Positions 15,903 to 23,859 of a stretch of DNA of 64,000 bases are shown here, piece after piece. Source of the stretch: Hymenobacter aerophilus DSM 13606 (GTDB lineage Bacteria; Bacteroidota; Bacteroidia; Cytophagales; Hymenobacteraceae); NCBI RefSeq assembly GCF_000382225.1, contig NZ_KB907812.1, positions 1 to 64,000 on the forward strand, written 5' to 3'. The stretch's first letter is position 1; every line of letters begins with the position of its first letter. A program made the translations under genes and the position numbers. Below the pieces are notes generated by a model that was not told where the DNA came from, did not search any database, and saw nothing but the letters and a program-made list of their open reading frames with translations.

Positions 15903-16121
15903 CGTAAGCCCCAGCGGGGCGACATATCGGTAGTAAAACCCGGGAAGAAAGGTTGTAAAGCCCCAGCGGGGCGACACAACTGCCTCAACGATGGGTGTCG
16001 CCCCGCTGGGGCTTTAGCTCCGGTATCTCGGTTTCCTTCTACCGATATGCCGCCCCGCTGGGGCTTTGCTACCTTTCTTGCCGGGTTTTACTACCGATAT
16101 GTCGCCCCGTTGGGGCTCATG
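15903..16121. repeat. Cluster of five GCCCCAGCGGGGCGACA repeat units in a nested palindrome
   Basis: This fills the 335-bp gap between the moeB-like gene and the transporter. Two units lie in plus orientation (15906, 15959) and three in minus orientation (about 15995, 16041, 16092). Between units are mirrored spacers such as ATATCGGTAGTAAAACCCGG on the left and CCGGGTTTTACTACCGATAT on the right. Each unit is a small hairpin, GCCCC-AGC-GGGGC. No gene is seen in this gap. Confidence 0.92.
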
Positions 16122-16216
16122 CCGGGCGCCCCTGCTCCACCGGCATCCGGCCTGCGGCGAGGCTGGGGCCGGGGGTGCCCGGTGCCGCTGTATCTTGCGG
16201 CCCTTACGCCGTCCTT

Positions 16217-17401
16217 ATGCCCCTCACGCCCACCCAACCCGAGCCAACCGCCCCGCTCGCCGCCCGCCCGCCCATCCGCTTCGACCGCAACGAGCTGGCC
16301 GGGGCTTTCGGCGACCTGGGCACCGACCTGCCCCTGCTCATCGGCGTAATTGCCGCCTCGGGCCTCGACAGCGCCGGGGTGCTCATCATGTTCGGGCTGA
16401 TGCAGCTGTTTTCGGGCCTCTGGTACGGCATGCCCATGCCGGTGCAGCCCCTCAAGGCCTTCGCGGCGCTGGTTATTGCCCAGAAAATCCCCGGCCGCAT
16501 CATCTTCGGGGGCGGGCTGGCGGTGGGCGTGGGCATGCTGCTGCTCTCGGTTACGGGCCTCATTGATGGGCTGGCCCGCCTCGTGCCCAAACCCGTTATC
16601 CGCGGCATCCAGTTCGGGCTGGCCTTGCAGCTTTCCACTCTCGCCCTCAAGCAGTACGTGCCCGCCGACGGCCTGGGGGGCTACGCGCTGGCCGCCGCGG
16701 CCTTTTTAGTGACGGTGGTGCTGCTGGGCAACCGCCGCTGGCCCGCCGCGCTGGTGGTGGTCAGCCTGGGCGTGCTTTACGGGCTGGTTTTCAAGCTCGA
16801 TTTCAGCGCGGCCCAGCAAGCCCTGGGACTACGCCTGCCCACCTGGCACGTGCCGCAGATGGCCGACATCCTCACCGGCGCCGTGCTGCTGGCCCTGCCC
16901 CAGATTCCGCTGTCGCTCGGCAACTCGGTGCTGGCCACCCGCCAGGTGGTGCAGGACTACTTCCCCGAGCGGCCCGTTACGGTGCGCAAAATTAGCTTCA
17001 CCTACTCGCTCATGAACCTGGTGAACCCGTTTCTGGGCGGTTTCCCGGTCTGCCACGGCTCGGGCGGCATGGTGGGCCACTACACCTTCGGGGGCCGCAC
17101 CGGCGGTTCGGTGGTGATTTACGGCGGGTTGTTTCTGGTGCTGGGTTTGTTCTTCAGCCAAGGCTTTCAGCAGCTCGTGCAGGTGTTCCCGCTGCCCATT
17201 CTGGGGGTGCTGCTGTTCTTTGAGGCCCTCAGCCTGGCCGCCCTGCTCCGCGACATCAGCGCCGAGCGCGCCCACCTGCTGCTGGCTTTGCTCACCGGCA
17301 TCCTCTGCGCCGGCCTGCCCTACGGCTATCTCGTCGGCCTCACCATCGGCACCACCTTGTACTACGCCATGCAGCGCGGCTGGGTAGGGCTGGGGAAGTA
17401 G
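16217..17401 (+). CDS. Putative molybdate/sulfate transporter, MOT1 family
   Basis: 394 residues with about ten to twelve membrane segments. Motifs of the MOT1/SulP-related family are visible: the repeated N- and C-half signatures GAFGDLGTDLPLLIGV, MPMPVQPLKAFAALVI, QIPLSLGNSVLATRQV and GGFPVCHGSGGMVGHY TFGGRTGG. In plants and bacteria MOT1 proteins import molybdate, and the location between Moco biosynthesis genes fits that substrate. No STAS domain is present, which distinguishes it from SulP transporters. The ATG at 16217 lies about 20 bp after TATCTTGC, a possible -7 box. Confidence 0.85.
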   Translation: MPLTPTQPEPTAPLAARPPIRFDRNELAGAFGDLGTDLPLLIGVIAASGLDSAGVLIMFGLMQLFSGLWYGMPMPVQPLKAFAALVIAQKIPGRIIFGGGLAVGVGMLLLSVTGLIDGLARLVPKPVIRGIQFGLALQLSTLALKQYVPADGLGGYALAAAAFLVTVVLLGNRRWPAALVVVSLGVLYGLVFKLDFSAAQQALGLRLPTWHVPQMADILTGAVLLALPQIPLSLGNSVLATRQVVQDYFPERPVTVRKISFTYSLMNLVNPFLGGFPVCHGSGGMVGHYTFGGRTGGSVVIYGGLFLVLGLFFSQGFQQLVQVFPLPILGVLLFFEALSLAALLRDISAERAHLLLALLTGILCAGLPYGYLVGLTIGTTLYYAMQRGWVGLGK

Positions 17402-17421
17402 GTTTGTTGAGTGGCAACGTC

Positions 17422-17532
17422 CACCCCACCCCCCGGCCCCCTCCCCTCCGGGAGAGGGGGTGCGTTCTGAGAGAACAGTTCTTGCGTCAGGCTCCCCCTC
17501 TCCCGGAGGGGAGGGGGCCGGGGGGTGGGGTG
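17422..17532. repeat. Dispersed palindrome, CACCCCCCGGCCCCCTC family (empty form)
   Basis: Arms of about 39 bp starting CACCCCACCCCCCGGCCCCC on the left and mirrored at the right end; each arm holds an internal stem CCCTCC...GGGAGAGGGGG. The loop is only about 30 bp. Related sequences flank the DUF559 gene (30948-30997, 31442-31491) and are inserted within metH (34186-34287). It lies between two convergent genes. Confidence 0.93.
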
Positions 17533-17542
17533 AACACACGAA

Positions 17543-18367
17543 CTAATCCAGCTGGTGCGGGATGTGCTGGCGCTCGGGGTCGGTGGCGGGGCGGCCGAGG
17601 CGGTAGCTGACCGAGAGGACGAGGTTGTTTTTGGCGGCGGTACTCTGGGGGGTGAAGGTGCCGTTGCGGTTGTTGGCGGCGGTGTAGTTGGCCTGGTTCA
17701 CCCAGCCCGCCTGCAGCGTCCAGTGCTCGTCGAGCTGGTAGCCGGCGCCGGCGTACACCCGGTTGCGCTCGAAGAACGGCCCGCGCGGATTGAAGAACAC
17801 CTCGTCGTAGGCGCTCAGATACAGCGTGCGGGGCCCGATGCTGGGCTGGTTGAGCGGCAGCACGGCGTTGAAACGGTAGCGCATGCGGGTGCGGTAGTCG
17901 CGCTGGCCGGGGGGCGTGATGTCGTCGCGGAAGTGGTACCAGCGCTGCTCGAAACGGTAGCGGTGCTCCAGCTTGAGGCGGGCGGTAAACTGCGTGAGGG
18001 TGAGCTGCTGCCACAGCCGCCCCTCGGTGTTGAGCGGGCCGGCCTTCAGGTCGCGGTAGTCGGAAGTGGCGTAGCGGCCGCCGCCCAGCAGCGCCGAGAA
18101 ATTCTTGGCCACCTCGTAGCTCACGCCGGCCTTCAGCTCGGAATAAAAGAAGCGACGCAGCATAGCGTCGGAGCGGGTTTGTACCTCGGCGTAGCCACCC
18201 CAGCCGCGGGGCCCGGCGGGCAGCACCACGGTGCCCACCAGCCAGGAGCCCCAGCGCCGGTCGGGCACGGCGTTGGTCTGGGCCCTGGCGGCAGTGCCGG
18301 TCAGCAGCGCACCAGCCAGCAGGGTGCGGGTAGTGGCTTTGGCAGAAAGAAGGGAAAGCCGGTTCAT
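17543..18367 (-). CDS. DUF2490 outer-membrane protein
   Basis: 274 residues: signal peptide (ending in TAARAQ), then alternating strands with aromatic edges, e.g. SELKAGVSYEVAKNFSALLG, RLKLEHRYRFEQRWYHFRDD, LQAGWVNQANYTAANN, ending NNLVLSVSYRLGR. This matches DUF2490, a Bacteroidota/Proteobacteria family of predicted 10-12 strand outer-membrane barrels of unknown function. It sits inside the Moco region between the transporter and moaA but in the opposite orientation to the transporter; no functional link is implied. Confidence 0.8.
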   Translation of the reverse strand: MNRLSLLSAKATTRTLLAGALLTGTAARAQTNAVPDRRWGSWLVGTVVLPAGPRGWGGYAEVQTRSDAMLRRFFYSELKAGVSYEVAKNFSALLGGGRYATSDYRDLKAGPLNTEGRLWQQLTLTQFTARLKLEHRYRFEQRWYHFRDDITPPGQRDYRTRMRYRFNAVLPLNQPSIGPRTLYLSAYDEVFFNPRGPFFERNRVYAGAGYQLDEHWTLQAGWVNQANYTAANNRNGTFTPQSTAAKNNLVLSVSYRLGRPATDPERQHIPHQLD

Positions 18368-18496
18368 GCCCCGAAGGTAGCGGGCGGCGGCTACTTGCGA
18401 GACTATGGGGCCGGCCGCCGGGCGGTGGTCCGCTGCGCTGCGGGCTCACACACCCACGCTTCCGGCAACCGCACGGCCCCGCCCAGCCAAACTGGC

Positions 18497-19561
18497 CTAC
18501 CCCCCAATCGTGCTCATCGACTCGAAATTGAGCTGGTGCAGGGGGCGCTGGCTTTCGGCCTCGAAGCCGTTGGCGGCGCGGTGGCGGAAGGCGTGGCTGA
18601 GGGCGGCCGTCAGCTCGTCGTCGGGGGCACCGTTGCGCAGCAGGGCCCGCAGGTCGAGCACGCCCTGGTCGTAGAGGCAGGTTTTGAGGCCGCCCTCGGC
18701 CGTGAGGCGCAGGCGGTTGCAGGTGCCGCAGAAGGTGCGCGAGTAGGCCGCAATAATGCCCAGCCGGCCCTGGTGGCCGGCCACGGTGTAGTGGCTGGCC
18801 GTGTCGCCGGGGCGGGTGGGCACGGGCACCAGCTCGCCCAGATTCAGGGCTAGATGCTGCCGGATGCGGTGGTGGTTCCAGGGCAGCGTGGCGGGCGTGG
18901 CCTCGTGGCTGCCGCCATTAAAGGGCATCTCCTCGATAAAGCGCACCTCCACGGGCAGCTCGCGGGTCAGCTTGGCCAGCGGCAGCAGGTCTTCGATGTT
19001 CTGCCCGTCCATCACCACGGCGTTTATCTTCACCCGAATATCAGCCGCCAACAGCGCGTACAGCGTGTCGAGCACCCGCGGCAGCTCGTCGCGGCGGGTG
19101 ATGGCGGCGAAGCGGGCCCGGTCGAGCGTGTCGAGGCTGAGGTTGACGGTGCGCACGCCCAGGCGGGCCAGCGCGGGTACGTGGGGAGCCGTGAGTACGC
19201 CGTTGGTGGTCAGGCTGATTTCTTCGATGCCGGGCAGCTGACTCAGGCGCTCCATGAACGGCACCAGGTCGCGCCGCACGAACGGCTCGCCGCCGGTCAG
19301 GCGCACTTTGCGCACGCCCAGGCCGGCCAGCAGGCCCGTCAGGCGCAGCATTTCCTCGTAGCTGAGCAGCTCCTGCTTGGGCAGGTACTTGATGCCTTCT
19401 TCGGGCATGCAGTAGAAGCAGCGCAGGTTGCAACGGTCCGTCACAGCCAGGCGCAGGTACTCCAGGGGCCGGCCGTGGTTGTCGTAGAGCACCGGCCGCG
19501 GGGCCGCCGCACCAGCCGCGGGCAGATTAGAAGAGGCAGATGGAGCGGCGGTAACGGCCAT
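18497..19561 (-). CDS. moaA: GTP 3',8-cyclase MoaA
   Basis: 354 residues. Radical SAM enzyme catalysing the first step of molybdenum cofactor synthesis, from GTP to 3',8-cyclo-H2GTP. The N-terminal cluster motif CNLRCFYCMP, the GGEPFVRRDL SAM site, the C-terminal [4Fe-4S] cluster cysteines in CGTCNRLRLTAEGGLKTC, and the functional C-terminal GG (STIGG) are all visible. A 20-residue alanine/proline-rich N-terminal extension precedes the core. It is divergently transcribed from moaD with a 99-bp shared promoter region. Confidence 0.96.
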   Translation of the reverse strand: MAVTAAPSASSNLPAAGAAAPRPVLYDNHGRPLEYLRLAVTDRCNLRCFYCMPEEGIKYLPKQELLSYEEMLRLTGLLAGLGVRKVRLTGGEPFVRRDLVPFMERLSQLPGIEEISLTTNGVLTAPHVPALARLGVRTVNLSLDTLDRARFAAITRRDELPRVLDTLYALLAADIRVKINAVVMDGQNIEDLLPLAKLTRELPVEVRFIEEMPFNGGSHEATPATLPWNHHRIRQHLALNLGELVPVPTRPGDTASHYTVAGHQGRLGIIAAYSRTFCGTCNRLRLTAEGGLKTCLYDQGVLDLRALLRNGAPDDELTAALSHAFRHRAANGFEAESQRPLHQLNFESMSTIGG

Positions 19562-19660
19562 GAGGAAGCGAAAAAAGGCGCGGGTATCAGAACAAACGTA
19601 ACACCGGCGCCGTGGTTTGGGTTTGCTCTACGTACTATTGCCCCATCAGCCCGAAACGTT

Positions 19661-19903
19661 ATGCACTTAAATATAGCCCTGTTTGGCATAGCCCGCGAAA
19701 TTGTGGGCCAGCCAACGCTCGAAATAGATGTTGCCGCCGGACAGTCGGCCCGCGGCCTGCTGGCCGAGCTGCACGCCCGCTACCCCGCCCTGGCGAGTCT
19801 GAGCAGCCTGGCCGTGGCCGTCAACAACGAGTACGCCGCCGATGATGCACCCCTGCACGAGCGCGACGAAATAGCCCTGATTCCGCCCGTCAGCGGCGGG
19901 TGA
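19661..19903 (+). CDS. moaD: Molybdopterin synthase small subunit MoaD
   Basis: 80 residues with the ubiquitin-like fold pattern (MHLNIALFGIAREIVGQPTL; LLAELHARYPAL; VAVNNEYAADDAPLHERDEI) and the essential C-terminal Gly-Gly (PPVSGG) that is adenylated and thiocarboxylated by the MoeB-type enzyme. Works with MoaE to convert cPMP to molybdopterin. TACTATTG at 19633-19640 is a plausible -7 box. It is separated from moaE by a family B palindrome. Confidence 0.95.
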   Translation: MHLNIALFGIAREIVGQPTLEIDVAAGQSARGLLAELHARYPALASLSSLAVAVNNEYAADDAPLHERDEIALIPPVSGG

Positions 19904-19930
19904 GCCTTCAGCTGTGAGTTTTCAGTAAGC

Positions 19931-20033
19931 AGCACGTCATTCAGAGCGAAGCGAAGAATCTCGCGTGCTGACATTGAGCAGCTAGCTCAGCGACTTCACG
20001 CGAGATTCTTCGCTTCGCTCTGAATGACGTGCT
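19931..20033. repeat. Dispersed palindrome, family B (GTCATTCAGAGCGAAGCGAA)
   Basis: Perfect arms: AGCACGTCATTCAGAGCGAA then GCGAAGAATCTCGCGTG on the left, mirrored on the right ending GACGTGCT. The private outer bases AGCAC are mirrored too. It lies between moaD and moaE. Family B copies are also at 287, 29834 and 59824. Confidence 0.95.
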
Positions 20034-20052
20034 TTTCCCCAGTCGTCCTATT

Positions 20053-20472
20053 ATGATTCACATTGACCTCACCGACCAGCCCATTGACGTAGCCGCTGCC
20101 TTGCGCAGCGTGGAAGCCGATGGGGCCGGGGCCATCAACACGTTTATCGGCACGGTGCGCAACCAGAGCACCGGCCGCGCCGTGGTGCGCCTGGAGTACG
20201 AGGCCTACGACAGCATGGCGCTGCACCAGCTGCGCAAAGTAGCCGAACAGGCCCAGGAGAAATGGCCCATGCTGCAGGCCGTCACCGTCATTCACCGCAA
20301 AGGCACCCTGCACATCGGCGACGTGGCCGTGGTGGTGGCCGTGTCGACGCCGCACCGCGCCGAAAGCTTCGCCGCCTGCCAGTACATCATCGACACGCTC
20401 AAGCAAGTCGTCACCATCTGGAAAAAGGAATTCTACCTCGACGGCGACGTATGGGTGGCGGCGCATCCGTAG
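20053..20472 (+). CDS. moaE: Molybdopterin synthase catalytic subunit MoaE
   Basis: 139 residues. Family motifs are clear: GAINTFIGTVRNQSTGRAVV RLEYEAYDSMA, VTVIHRKGTLHIGDVAVVVA VSTPHRAESFAACQYIIDTL and KQVVTIWKKEFYLDGDVWV, containing the conserved His-Arg and Lys residues that hold the cPMP substrate. Partner of MoaD. The ATG at 20053 is the natural family start; an upstream ATG would lie in the palindrome. Confidence 0.95.
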   Translation: MIHIDLTDQPIDVAAALRSVEADGAGAINTFIGTVRNQSTGRAVVRLEYEAYDSMALHQLRKVAEQAQEKWPMLQAVTVIHRKGTLHIGDVAVVVAVSTPHRAESFAACQYIIDTLKQVVTIWKKEFYLDGDVWVAAHP

Positions 20473-20484
20473 GACTCTGCGAGT

Positions 20485-20577
20485 CAATTATGGATTTTGA
20501 ATTGGCCGTTAAACGGTGCTCTTACGGGACATTCAACGGCCAATTCAAAATCCATAATTCTTAATTCAAAATTGATT
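20485..20577. repeat. Dispersed palindrome, ATTATGGATTTTGAATTGGC family
   Basis: The left arm ATTATGGATTTTGAATTGGC CGTT is mirrored by AACGGCCAATTCAAAATCCA TAAT on the right, followed by the tail TTCTTAATTCAAAATTG. It is AT-rich, unlike its surroundings. Its tail forms the last codons and stop (ATT TTG AAT TAA on the minus strand) of the mobA-like gene. Confidence 0.92.
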
Positions 20578-21799
20578 TCATCACCTGCTCCGCCTCCTCC
20601 GGGGTGTTCACGTTGCGCAGCTCGGCGGGGGCGGGCGGGGTCAGCAGCTCGATGTCGGAGTTGATGAGCGTTTTGCGCGGGCAGCTGTAGCCCAGGGCCA
20701 GAAAGCGCAGCAGCTGGCCGTAGCTGGCGGGCTCCCAGATGGTGATGAGCGGTTCGGGCCACTCGTTCTCGGGGCTCTGAAAGGTGGTGGCGAGGCGCCC
20801 GGGCTGACGGTTTTCCACGAGGTAGCCCAGCGTGGTTTCGGACAGCAGCGGCAGGTCGCAGGCTACTACCAGCCAGGCGGCGTTGGGGTCGAGGCGAAAG
20901 GCGGAGAGCAGGCCGCCGAGCGGGCCCAGGTCGAGGAACGAGTCGGGCAGCGGGCGCAGGCCGGCGTAGTCGAGCTCCTGAACCTGGTCGGGGCGGCAGG
21001 AAACGTGCACGTCGTGGCAGAAAGGCGCCAGCAGCTCGGCGGCGTAGGCGCGCTGCTGCTGCTGGCCGTGATAGGCGAGCTGGCCTTTGTCGTGGCCCAT
21101 GCGCTGGCTGCGGCCGCCGGCCAGCACCAGGCCCCGCAGCGGCGGCGCGGCGGCGTGCCACTCGCGTAGCACCAGTTCGGCCAGCGCGACCGTATCGGCC
21201 AGCGGCAGCACCGGCACGGCGTTTCCGGCGGCTTCGGCTTGGGCGAGGTGGGCGCGCAGGTAGGCGGGCACTTCGGTTACGCCTTCGGGCAGCAGCAGGG
21301 CGCGCACGTCGGTCAGGCGGTCGAGCTTTTTGTCCAGCGGCTTGGCCTGGTCGAGGATGACCAGCTGCTGGCGGGCGCGGAAGTGGTTGCCGTTCACCAG
21401 CGCCAGGCTCTGGTGGGCCAGCAGCTCGGGCTGGCTGAACTTATCAAGCGGCCGGCGCACATCGAGGCGGGCGAAACTGATGTTGTCGGTCAGCTCGGCA
21501 CTGGCGCCGGCGGCCAGCATGCCGGTTTCGGGAGCGGTACCGTTGCGTGCGGCGTCGGCCGCGGCGTGGTCGGCATCCACGTAGGCCACCCGCAGCGTGG
21601 AGGCCAGCAGCGGCAGCAGCCGGGCCGCCAGCTCCTTGATACGGCCGCAGGGCGCGCCCAGAATGGCCAGCTCGTGGCGGCCGAACTCGCCGAAATCGGG
21701 CCGGGCCAGCGCGGCGTGCTTGCGGCGCGAGGCCGCGCCTGCGGGGGCGGCCGGGTTGATAGCGGGGCCGGTGGCCGGGGTTGTTGGGTTAGGCTTCAT
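20561..21799 (-). CDS. mobA: Molybdenum cofactor guanylyltransferase (MobA) with N-terminal MobB-like region
   Basis: 412 residues. The C-terminal half (about 215-412) is a MobA nucleotidyltransferase: RGLVLAGGRSQRMGHDKGQL, the DLGPLGGLLSAF and VVACDLPLLSE segments, and NVNTPEEA near the end. It attaches GMP to molybdopterin. The N-terminal half (about 30-200) has a start reminiscent of MobB (HELAILGAPCGRIKELAARL), but the P-loop lacks the GK[ST] residues, so NTP binding is doubtful. The ATG at 21799 overlaps the end of moaC by about 11 bp, indicating translational coupling. The last codons are contributed by a repeat element. Confidence 0.85.
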   Translation of the reverse strand: MKPNPTTPATGPAINPAAPAGAASRRKHAALARPDFGEFGRHELAILGAPCGRIKELAARLLPLLASTLRVAYVDADHAAADAARNGTAPETGMLAAGASAELTDNISFARLDVRRPLDKFSQPELLAHQSLALVNGNHFRARQQLVILDQAKPLDKKLDRLTDVRALLLPEGVTEVPAYLRAHLAQAEAAGNAVPVLPLADTVALAELVLREWHAAAPPLRGLVLAGGRSQRMGHDKGQLAYHGQQQQRAYAAELLAPFCHDVHVSCRPDQVQELDYAGLRPLPDSFLDLGPLGGLLSAFRLDPNAAWLVVACDLPLLSETTLGYLVENRQPGRLATTFQSPENEWPEPLITIWEPASYGQLLRFLALGYSCPRKTLINSDIELLTPPAPAELRNVNTPEEAEQVMKSILN

Positions 21800-22277
21800 G
21801 CTGAAAGTCGCTTTTGCCGCCGGTTTTGCTGAGCAGGCGGGTTTGCTCAATAACGATGTCGTGCGAGAGGGCCTTGCACATGTCGTAGATGGTGAGGGCC
21901 GCTACCGAGGCGCCGGTCAGGGCCTCCATTTCGACGCCGGTTTTGCCCGTTACGGTGGCCGTGCACTCAATCAGCACGGCCGTGGGGCCGTCGGGCTCAA
22001 TGGTTACCCGGCAGTTGTCGAGGCCCAGCGGGTGGCACAGCGGAATCAGCTCGGAAGTGCGCTTGGCCCCCATGATGCCGGCCAGAATGGCGGTCTGGAA
22101 CACGGGGCCCTTGCGCGTCGGCAGGTCGCCTTCCTTCACCAGGGCCATAATTTCGAGGCCGAGCACCACCCGGCTGCGGGCCACGGCCACGCGGCGGGTG
22201 GGCGTTTTGGCTCCCACGTCAACCATAGCGGGCTGGCCGGAAGCATCGAGGTGGGTGAGTTTAGCGGAATCGGGCAT
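21789..22277 (-). CDS. moaC: Cyclic pyranopterin monophosphate synthase MoaC
   Basis: 162 residues. Motifs HLDASGQPAMVDVGAKTPTR, KGPVFQTAILAGIMGAKRTS, ELIPLCHPLGLDNC, TGVEMEALTGASVAALTIYD and MCKALSHDIVI are the family core, with the catalytic Lys and Asp present. It converts 3',8-cyclo-H2GTP into cPMP. It is first in a two-gene unit with the mobA-like gene. The start at 22277 (MPDSAKLTHLDA) matches the family; a start at 22343 is unlikely. Confidence 0.95.
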   Translation of the reverse strand: MPDSAKLTHLDASGQPAMVDVGAKTPTRRVAVARSRVVLGLEIMALVKEGDLPTRKGPVFQTAILAGIMGAKRTSELIPLCHPLGLDNCRVTIEPDGPTAVLIECTATVTGKTGVEMEALTGASVAALTIYDMCKALSHDIVIEQTRLLSKTGGKSDFQHEA

Positions 22278-22350
22278 AGCGAAGGCTGGCAGGTGGAAAC
22301 GAATAAACCGATAAGTTCGGTACTTGGCGGTTATAATTGCCACCGCCCCC

Positions 22351-22457
22351 CTGTCATCCTGAGTATTCCGCGAATTGAGCGGCGACGAAGGACCTATACA
22401 GAAGGTAATCTAAGGTTAGCATTGCTGTAAAGGTCCTTCGCAAGCTCAGGATGACAG
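22351..22457. repeat. Dispersed palindrome, family A, with asymmetric left arm
   Basis: The right arm is normal (AAGGTCCTTCGCAAGCTCAG GATGACAG). The left arm CTGTCATCCTGAG carries an extra segment TATTCCGCGAATTGAGCGGC before CGAAGGACCTATACAG, so the arms do not match there. It lies between the divergent moaC and moeA genes. Confidence 0.88.
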
Positions 22458-22492
22458 CCTCTTTACGCCGGTCCCTGTCATCCCATCCGCCC

Positions 22493-23719
22493 ATGATTTC
22501 CGTTGCTGAAGCCACCCGCCTCGTTGCCGCCACCACGCGCCCGCTGGGCACCGAGCTGCTGAATTTGCCGCTGGCCGCCGGCCGCATCCTGCGCGAAGAT
22601 TTGCGGGCCGACCGCGACTTTCCGCCCTTCAACCGGGTGGCGATGGATGGCGTGGCGCTGCGCTACGATGCCCTGGCCGCCGGGCAGCGCGAGTTCTTCG
22701 TTGAAGCCACCCAGTTTGCCGGCCAGCCCCCGGTCGCTACTCCCGACCCGGCAGCGGCCGTTGAAATCATGACCGGCGCGGTGCTGCCCGCAGGCCTCGA
22801 CACGGTGATTCGCTACGAGGACCTCACCTTCCGAACCGATGCGGCTGGCCACCGCCACGCCACCGTACAGGCCCTGCCGCCCCGCGCCGGCCACAACGTG
22901 CACACCCGCGCCGCCGACCGCCGGCAGGGCGACCTGCTGCTGCCCGCCGGCACCCGCCTGGAGCCCGCCGAAATGGCCGTGGCCGCCACCATCGGGGCCG
23001 CCACGGTGGCAGTGGCTCGCCGGCCGCGGCTGGCCGTCGTCAGCACCGGCGACGAGCTGGTGCCCATCAGCGAGCAGCCCGCCGCCCACCAAATCCGGCG
23101 CTCCAACGGCCTGATGCTGCAGGCCGCCGCCTGGCAGGCCGGCGCCGAGGCCGACAGTTTCCACTTCGACGACGACCCGGCCGCGCTGCGCGGGGGCCTG
23201 CCCGCGCTGCTGGCCGGTTACGATGCCGTGGTGATGAGCGGCGGCGTGTCGATGGGCAAGGCCGATTTTCTGCCCGAAATATTGCAGGAACTGGGCGTGA
23301 CGCAGCTTTTCCACGGCGTGGCCCAGCGGCCGGGCAAGCCGTTCTGGTTCGGGGCGCAGGCCGGCGGGGCAGTGGTGTTCGCGCTGCCCGGCAACCCGGT
23401 GTCCACGTTCGTGAATTTCTACCGCTACGTGCAGCCCTGGCTGCGGGCCGGGCAGCAGCCCGCCGGCGCGGCTGGGGCCGTCGGTGGCCCGGTGCCGGCC
23501 GTGCTCACCGCGCCCGTCGAGTTCAAACCCACTCTCACCCATTTTCTGCTCGTAAGCCTGGAATCCGGCCCCGACGGCCGCTTGCTGGCCACGCCCGAGC
23601 GGGCTGGCGGCTCCGGCGATATGGCCAGCCTGCTCACCTCCAGTGGCTTTCTGGAGCTGCTCCCGGAGCTCAGCCAATTCCCCGAAGGCAGCGTGCTACC
23701 CGCGTGGCGGTTTCGGTGA
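22493..23719 (+). CDS. moeA: Molybdopterin molybdenumtransferase MoeA
   Basis: 408 residues. Inserts molybdate into adenylated molybdopterin. Visible motifs: FNRVAMDGVALRYDAL, EIMTGAVLPAGLDTVIRYED, RAADRRQGDLLLPAGTRLEP, VVSTGDELVP, the active domain III segment MSGGVSMGKADFLPEIL, and the pocket RPGKPFWFG followed by FALPGNPVSTFVNFY. No separate MogA/MoaB adenylyltransferase gene is seen in the window, so that step must be encoded elsewhere. ATG at 22493, 36 bp past the preceding palindrome. Confidence 0.95.
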   Translation: MISVAEATRLVAATTRPLGTELLNLPLAAGRILREDLRADRDFPPFNRVAMDGVALRYDALAAGQREFFVEATQFAGQPPVATPDPAAAVEIMTGAVLPAGLDTVIRYEDLTFRTDAAGHRHATVQALPPRAGHNVHTRAADRRQGDLLLPAGTRLEPAEMAVAATIGAATVAVARRPRLAVVSTGDELVPISEQPAAHQIRRSNGLMLQAAAWQAGAEADSFHFDDDPAALRGGLPALLAGYDAVVMSGGVSMGKADFLPEILQELGVTQLFHGVAQRPGKPFWFGAQAGGAVVFALPGNPVSTFVNFYRYVQPWLRAGQQPAGAAGAVGGPVPAVLTAPVEFKPTLTHFLLVSLESGPDGRLLATPERAGGSGDMASLLTSSGFLELLPELSQFPEGSVLPAWRFR

Positions 23720-23730
23720 GGTGGCGCATT

Positions 23731-23835
23731 GCCGTTCATTGTCATCCTGAGCTTGCGAAGGACCCATACAGAGGCTATTATCTGATGTTAGCTTTTGTAT
23801 AGGTCCTTCGCAAGCTCAGGATGACAGCGAACGGG
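23731..23835. repeat. Dispersed palindrome, family A
   Basis: Left CCGTTCATTGTCATCCTGAG CTTGCGAAGGACCCATACAG, right TATAGGTCCTTCGCAAGCTC AGGATGACAGCGAACGG. The outer private bases CCGTTC are mirrored. The GC pair of each arm encloses only TT. It lies between convergent moeA and DUF2007-like genes. Confidence 0.92.
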
Positions 23836-23859
23836 AAACTCACACATTTCACCACTTCT

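Noticed and set aside
15903..16121. Possible CRISPR array (regularly appearing GCCCCAGCGGGGC units)
   Set aside because: Units occur in both orientations at irregular spacing with mirrored spacers, so this is a nested palindrome. No cas genes are nearby.
17422..17532. Read-through small protein encoded by the CACCCC palindrome
   Set aside because: It encodes only low-complexity Pro/Gly/Arg sequence and lies between two convergent genes. In metH the same sequence is translated, but here there is no start codon.
19562..19660. Moco riboswitch between moaA and moaD
   Set aside because: The 99-bp gap is too short for the Moco aptamer and shows none of its conserved segments; only promoter-like sequence is visible.
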